A stretch of 53,851 bases of DNA. It comes from Methylotenera sp. Lineage in GTDB: Bacteria; Pseudomonadota; Gammaproteobacteria; Burkholderiales; Methylophilaceae. The notes beneath the pieces are model-generated. The model did not search any database and had not been told where the DNA came from. It was given only the letters and a program-made list of their open reading frames with translations. The DNA lies in NCBI GenBank assembly GCA_021732405.1, contig JAKFVB010000075.1:1-53851 (forward strand), in the 5' to 3' direction. Of the stretch, positions 49,801-53,851 are shown in pieces. Position 1 is the stretch's first letter, and each line of letters starts with the position of its first letter. The position numbers and the translations under genes were made by a program.

Positions 49801-52086
49801 TAACTCCACGACTGGTTCAATATCTGATATTTCAGACAGTGCAGCAGCGTGACTAGACCATGCTGTTTGATTCACTTCCACTTGATTATTGGCGCGTAAC
49901 TCTGCTGCCCAGCCGGCAAAAGCAGCATTCATTTGCTCAATACGCGCAATTTGTTGTTGATTAAGCACTGATTTTTTATCAATCACACCATTTAAAAAGT
50001 GTTCGACTTGACCTGCAATATCGCCCATCGTATTGAGCCCGACCGTGCGACCACTGCCTTTAAGCGTGTGATAACTGCGCCTTACTTCTATTAACGCCTC
50101 AATATCTGTTGAATTAACACGCAATGCCTGACAATTTTGCGCAATGTGCGCCAACACTTCTTCGGCTTCTGTTAAATAAATATCTAAAAGTTCAGCATCG
50201 AATGCTTGGTCAATCACTTTTACGTCATCTGCATGCATCACTATTGGCGAAATCGCTGGGCTCATCTGCGACACATCGACAACACTGGTAGATGCAGGTA
50301 TCGTTTGTTTAACTTCAACTGTTGAAACAGTTTCAACCGATTGAACGCCAGCATCAGCCAATGCTTCAGTGAGGCGAATAACCGCTTTTTCTAGTGCTTG
50401 TTCAGACTCAGGCCGTGTTTTTGGCATTTCATCTGCATACAAGCCAATCATACTCAAGCTTTCAGCCACTAGTTCAAATTGAGACTGATTAACAACATAT
50501 TGACTTGTTTGAAAATGTTCTACAAATTGATTGCTGATTTTGATGATTGTATTAGGTGTGGGTAATCCCAACATTTCAAACACGGCGGCAATTTGTTTTA
50601 ACGGCTTGGCGGTTAATGAAAGTGGCGCTTTTTCTGCAGGTTGACGGAAATAAGTATCCAGTGCTTGCTCAGTCGTTTTAAGCGCTTCTTTAATTTGAGT
50701 GACCACCGCTTTTACTGTGTCTCTATCAAGCTCGCTAGCACGTTCATTACCCAGTTTTTCATAGCTTTCACCAGATGAAATCGCTTCCAAACGATGCATT
50801 TCTGATAACAGTTTTTGTACTCTGTCCGCATCAAGCTGTTGATAGTGATTCAGCGAAGTTTCTAATAAGTTAAGTGCGGCGGCAATTTCAATTAATGCGG
50901 CGTGATTCACCTTAGTCGCATCATCACGTAAAGTACCACTTGCCAATTGCAAAGCGGCATACAAGTCAACCACAACAACTTGACTGAGTTGACTTGTCAG
51001 ATTCTGGCTTTCCATTAATGTATCGGAAAATTTAGTCATCAACACATTATCAACGTGCACTTGCGCAACGCCAGCACTCGTGCTTACTTTGCTAAAATCG
51101 ATTGTATTCGATACATCGTCCCACAATTCGCGCAATGCTTCTAACTGAACAATTAACTGCTGAACGACCGCTAATTCTTTCGCATCAATCGAAGCAGAAT
51201 CAAAACTAATGCTGGATTTTTTATCGACTAAAAGATCCAGCTCAAACACCTCTTTTACTCTGTGTATATTGACTCTATCTACATTGCTGATTGCAACATA
51301 GTACAAAATATCACGCAATAAATGATTATGCGGTCTTGGCATAGCATCTGATAAATGGCGCAACTCTTGATCCAATTTACGGCATAGTCTTTTTGCGCCT
51401 GAGTTTTCGGCTATTTCTGCCTGCTCAAGCGATTCGGTAAATGCACTTGCTGCCCACCACAGGGTTTTTTCACTATTTTTTTGTTGCGCTTGGCTAACGT
51501 TTGCAACTGCTTGAGTCATGCTGTTTAAAGCAATACTCTGTTTTGTTTGCAACCAGCTCAATAAAGACTTTTGATAACTTAGGCGCTGCTCAACAACAAA
51601 GCTGGCATATTCAGCACCACTAAGCTGTAAACTCGGCAGGTCTTTAGGGGCGCTATTGCTGGTGTCAGGGAAAAATAACTCACTTTCATCCATCATTTCA
51701 CCTAAAGCCAAAACAATTGGATGAATGATGGGATAGAGTCGTAACGGAATATCAGGTGAGCCATCAAGCAGGTCTTGCAAATAGCTTTTTAACGATTCTA
51801 CTGCTTTAATAAATGACTCAATTAAGGGCGGTGTTGCATCAATTGTTTTTTTCTCTAAGCGTCCAGCAAGCTTTTCTAGCTCAGCACAAAAGCGTTTACA
51901 GCCCTCTAAGCCAACCATATCAAGCGCGCCTGATGCTTGGTATAAATCTGTTTGCGACAGTCGCAATGGTGCAGTGTCGTGCAAGTTGTTTTGCACTGCT
52001 TTTAGATTCACCAAAACAGCATCAAGTGATTGATTTATTTGGTCTTTAACCCAAGTTAAAGGGCCTATATCAAAATTTTCAGACAC
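46843..52086 (-). CDS. chpA: CheA-type hybrid kinase of the type IV pilus chemosensory system (ChpA/PilL)
   Basis: A 1747-residue kinase. The N-terminal 600 residues resemble degenerate histidine-phosphotransfer bundles without a clear phospho-His. HPt-type motifs are then seen at His673 (SYHTLKGSGRTVG), His839 (AAHTLASNALAAEF, atypical) and His1060 (ALHTLKGSARMAG). They are followed by the CheA dimerisation segment, an ATPase domain (LLRNAVAHGLELP, DDGAGI, GRGVGLDVV), a CheW-like domain and a C-terminal receiver with Asp1673 (IILTDIEMPRMDGFG). It controls twitching and surface responses in relatives such as Pseudomonas Chp. GTG start with GGAG upstream. Transcribed after pilJ with a 108-bp gap. 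Confidence 0.92.
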   Translation of the reverse strand: MSENFDIGPLTWVKDQINQSLDAVLVNLKAVQNNLHDTAPLRLSQTDLYQASGALDMVGLEGCKRFCAELEKLAGRLEKKTIDATPPLIESFIKAVESLKSYLQDLLDGSPDIPLRLYPIIHPIVLALGEMMDESELFFPDTSNSAPKDLPSLQLSGAEYASFVVEQRLSYQKSLLSWLQTKQSIALNSMTQAVANVSQAQQKNSEKTLWWAASAFTESLEQAEIAENSGAKRLCRKLDQELRHLSDAMPRPHNHLLRDILYYVAISNVDRVNIHRVKEVFELDLLVDKKSSISFDSASIDAKELAVVQQLIVQLEALRELWDDVSNTIDFSKVSTSAGVAQVHVDNVLMTKFSDTLMESQNLTSQLSQVVVVDLYAALQLASGTLRDDATKVNHAALIEIAAALNLLETSLNHYQQLDADRVQKLLSEMHRLEAISSGESYEKLGNERASELDRDTVKAVVTQIKEALKTTEQALDTYFRQPAEKAPLSLTAKPLKQIAAVFEMLGLPTPNTIIKISNQFVEHFQTSQYVVNQSQFELVAESLSMIGLYADEMPKTRPESEQALEKAVIRLTEALADAGVQSVETVSTVEVKQTIPASTSVVDVSQMSPAISPIVMHADDVKVIDQAFDAELLDIYLTEAEEVLAHIAQNCQALRVNSTDIEALIEVRRSYHTLKGSGRTVGLNTMGDIAGQVEHFLNGVIDKKSVLNQQQIARIEQMNAAFAGWAAELRANNQVEVNQTAWSSHAAALSEISDIEPVVELNAEIAQKTQTTASVVAKKAKKPEPQVLIGGTRKMSRAFYDIFVKESMQNITTIEQDAARLTTDVNLTPSAEAKVAAHTLASNALAAEFKTMGELGRALEAWLNEVENWTMQHTSLYGSVAKMLSSMWVKISELRNPRSARALIDVLLESTEQAKQNNARAVSMIEPVAVAEITFTLPSEENVEINQEPTVEVAAEQAIPNIIPIEPVKEKFPEISRDDYEVKLATESKTYTRTPASNSDHTDANSHSGFDKTQVDQELLTMFIEEAREILPEIGTELRAWRAHPKQSEHPDALQRALHTLKGSARMAGQAELGDAVHEMEDLVIRSLKRKTVDISFDDMFVDLDKIGSFFEDTLESTPKETINAIKQQDTPPSGRAIDRKAQFLRMRADTLDRLINDAGEISITRSRMEREISGVKQSSNDLTESVTRLRNYLRELEIEAETQLQSRLSILQESNENFDPLEFDRFTRLQELTRMIAESVNDVATIQYGLLTNLGQSEAALQQQNRMNRDLQQTLLGVRMLPFQQIAERLQRIVRQTARELKKSVDLVIEGETTEIDRSVLDKLGAPLEHLLRNAVAHGLELPIERKKQGKPETGTIKLKVIQDNDEIHITVTDDGAGINLQRVKEKAIQNNLLDASSEVTEQSLMSIIFESGFSTADKVSQIAGRGVGLDVVRNDISGLGGRVDLNSEFGKGTVFSVHLPVTLTVAQVLAVRSGETVYALPVGMIEQAQKIKRQDLVNAYAAGEITWADKKYPIHYLSKLLDHEEHQPEDHAYSSILLLRSGSYNTALHIDEVVGNQEAVMKPIGAQLARVPGIVGATVAGDGSIMLIINPVQLANREILAVGSVVVKSPKKVAVVTAKPRALVVDDSLTMRKVLGRLLEREGYEVLLAKDGMDAMQVLQESTPDIILTDIEMPRMDGFGLARNIRDDARTANTPLIMISSRTADKHQNLAKEIGVDAFFGKPVQDDELIGKVNELLAKQQTKH

Positions 52087-52194
52087 CTAGGTTTAACTCC
52101 AAATTAAATATAGCTATTAAAATTAGTATGCTTAATAAAACCAAGCTTTAGCTATAAACAAACAATAGGTATTTCAGTCAATTAACAACTTAAA

Positions 52195-53851
52195 TTAAGC
52201 CAATTTAAAGCCCGCAACTGAATCTCGCAATTCCTCGGCCAGTGTAGTCAGCTGACCAACTGATTCGGCAGTTTGTTTTGTACCCTCAGTGGTTTGCGAT
52301 GTAATTTCCTGAATTTGCTGCATGTTTTTCGTCACCGTTGAAGCCACTTCGGTTTGCGCTTCAGTTGCGCTAGAAATCGATTGAATCAATCGCGCTAAGT
52401 TGTTGGTAACCGTTTCAATCTCCGTCAGTGCTTTACCCGCTGCATCTGATAATCGCGCTCCCTCAACCACACCCTCAGTTGATTTTTCCATCGCGGCAAC
52501 CGCAGAGTTGGTATCGGTCTGAATCGTTTTTACAATCGCGCCAATCTGTTTAGTCGCCTCTGATGAACGTTCCGCTAGTCGCTGCACCTCTTCCGCAACC
52601 ACGGTAAAGCCTCGACCCGCTTCACCCGCTGATGCCGCCTGAATCGCCGCATTCAACGCCAAAATATTGGTTTGTTCAGTAATGTCAGAAATCAATTCCA
52701 CAATCTCACCAATCTCTTGCGAGCTTTCACCCAAGCGCTTGATTCGTTTTGAAGTTTCCTGAATTTGCTCACGAATGCCGTTCATACCTGCAATCGTATT
52801 TTGTACCGCTTGTGAACCTTGTGTCGCCGCTTGTAATGAGCGCTGCGCAACCTGTGAAGCTTGGCTCGCGTTGCTGGATACTTGCAAGATTGAGCGTGTC
52901 ATATTCGAAACCGCGTCTGTTGTTTCTGTAATCTGTTTCGATTGTTTTTCTGCCGCAGATAACAAGCCAACGGATGTCGCCTGCGCTTGTCCTGTTGCTG
53001 TATTCACCTGTTCTGACGCGCGGTTAATCTCGGTTACCAAGTCACGCAAGCTATCAATCGTATAGTTAATAGAATCGGCAATCGCGCCCGTAATATTCTC
53101 TTTTACCTCCGCGCGCACGGTTAAGTCGCCATCAGCCAAGTCGCCCATCTCGTCCAGTAAGTTTAAAACCGCCATTTGGTTTTGCTGACCGTCGTTTTCC
53201 AGCATCATCACCGCGCTTTCAATTTGTTTCACTTGGCGAGTGCCGAAATACGCAATCAAAAAGATGATTAATAAACCCAATAATGCCAATGCAATTTGAA
53301 TGGTATTCACTAATTTATTACTGGATTCAGCAATTTGAACCGACTCTTTTTGCACTTCGGTGTTCAACGCTAAGACCGTTTGCTTGTTGATTTCATAAGC
53401 GCTTGCCAAATCACCCAATGGTTTTGCCGCAGCAATCGCACCTAATTTGATAGCTGCATCAAAATCCTTATTGTAAATACGATAGAAATTCTCATTTGAC
53501 TTAAGTACAGCCTGATAAGCGCCACCTAACTTATCTACATCAAGATTGCTCTTCCAAAACTCAACACGCTTGTTGTATTCTGCTTCAGCGGCTTTCACTT
53601 CGGCTAGTTTCCTGTCACGCTTTTGATAATCAGAGTTTGATGTTGCCACATAAGCCTCGTTTACAGCCGCAAACGCGTCTACCGCATACAGTGGCGGTGG
53701 CAGAATATCCGCACGCAAATTATCATTAGTTTTAATTTTGTCATACACTGGACCGCCCACACGCACCTGACTAATCACATAGAAAGCCAAAACAATAAAA
53801 ATAATTAAACCAATCACAGGTCCAATCACTTGACCATAACCACGGCTACCG
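52195..53851 (-). CDS. pilJ: type IV pilus chemoreceptor PilJ, N-terminus beyond window edge
   Basis: A methyl-accepting chemotaxis protein; at least 551 residues are visible. The frame stays open through the last base ([12 protein letters not shown] before the first membrane helix), so the true start lies outside; a GTG at 53829 is not convincing. Membrane helix 1 is followed by a periplasmic domain of about 150 residues (PilJ-type), helix 2 ([20 protein letters not shown]), a HAMP-like stretch ([23 protein letters not shown]) and the signalling hairpin with tip [38 protein letters not shown]. In Pseudomonas PilJ feeds ChpA. No pilK lies between them here. Confidence 0.92.
   Translation of the reverse strand, partial: GSRGYGQVIGPVIGLIIFIVLAFYVISQVRVGGPVYDKIKTNDNLRADILPPPLYAVDAFAAVNEAYVATSNSDYQKRDRKLAEVKAAEAEYNKRVEFWKSNLDVDKLGGAYQAVLKSNENFYRIYNKDFDAAIKLGAIAAAKPLGDLASAYEINKQTVLALNTEVQKESVQIAESSNKLVNTIQIALALLGLLIIFLIAYFGTRQVKQIESAVMMLENDGQQNQMAVLNLLDEMGDLADGDLTVRAEVKENITGAIADSINYTIDSLRDLVTEINRASEQVNTATGQAQATSVGLLSAAEKQSKQITETTDAVSNMTRSILQVSSNASQASQVAQRSLQAATQGSQAVQNTIAGMNGIREQIQETSKRIKRLGESSQEIGEIVELISDITEQTNILALNAAIQAASAGEAGRGFTVVAEEVQRLAERSSEATKQIGAIVKTIQTDTNSAVAAMEKSTEGVVEGARLSDAAGKALTEIETVTNNLARLIQSISSATEAQTEVASTVTKNMQQIQEITSQTTEGTKQTAESVGQLTTLAEELRDSVAGFKLA

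Noticed and set aside
53829..53829. GTG as the true pilJ start
   Set aside because: The frame stays open to the edge of the window with sensible coding sequence, so the gene is truncated by the window, not complete.

Overview
The window looks like chromosomal DNA of an AT-leaning betaproteobacterium. The evidence is the tmRNA tag ANDETYSLAA, one residue from the ANDETYALAA tag familiar in betaproteobacteria; the smpB/ratA/rnfH neighbourhood; the tesA/ybbAP pair; a PilJ-ChpA twitching chemotaxis system; and a DUF3034 outer membrane protein. I favour a relative of the Methylophilaceae/Nitrosomonadales, but that placement is inference from gene content, not a computed phylogeny. No insertion sequences, phage genes, tRNAs, rRNAs or CRISPR arrays were seen.

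Layout, left to right. 1-7.4 kb: a DUF3034 outer membrane protein gene converges on a czcCBA heavy-metal RND efflux operon headed by a small His-containing membrane protein. 7.5-9.2 kb: ssrA (tmRNA) and smpB on the minus strand, with ratA-rnfH divergent. 9.4-16.6 kb: a DUF4124 protein, guaB and guaA (GMP synthesis, separated by a strong terminator-like hairpin), a small lipoprotein, a GreB-type factor, a nitroreductase and the ABC-F protein YbiT. 16.6-20.1 kb: three unrecognised secreted or lipid-anchored proteins in an apparent operon, flanked on both sides by the same 30-bp hairpin. 20.1-25.6 kb: typA, and divergently two tandem DEAD-box helicases behind a consensus sigma-70 promoter and a roughly 280-nt leader.

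25.6-32.7 kb: a minus-strand run of purT, a truncated haemoglobin, a multi-sensor histidine kinase, a single-domain receiver and a REC-PAS-GGDEF-EAL protein, probably one signalling unit controlling c-di-GMP. 32.8-36.9 kb: a TonB-dependent receptor followed by an NtrC-type regulator with an altered GAFTGA loop; two identical palindromes sit at the receptor promoter. 36.9-46.7 kb: ybbP, ybbA, tesA, tilS, accA and dnaE, very tightly packed. 46.8-53.85 kb: the giant CheA-type kinase ChpA and the pilus chemoreceptor PilJ, whose N-terminus runs off the right edge.

Most of the window is conserved housekeeping and regulatory content. The least explained parts are the three-gene cassette at 16.7-19.8 kb, the palindrome-controlled TonB receptor with its unusual regulator, and several RNA-level arrangements: the helicase leader, and hairpins directly in front of guaA and the greB-like gene.
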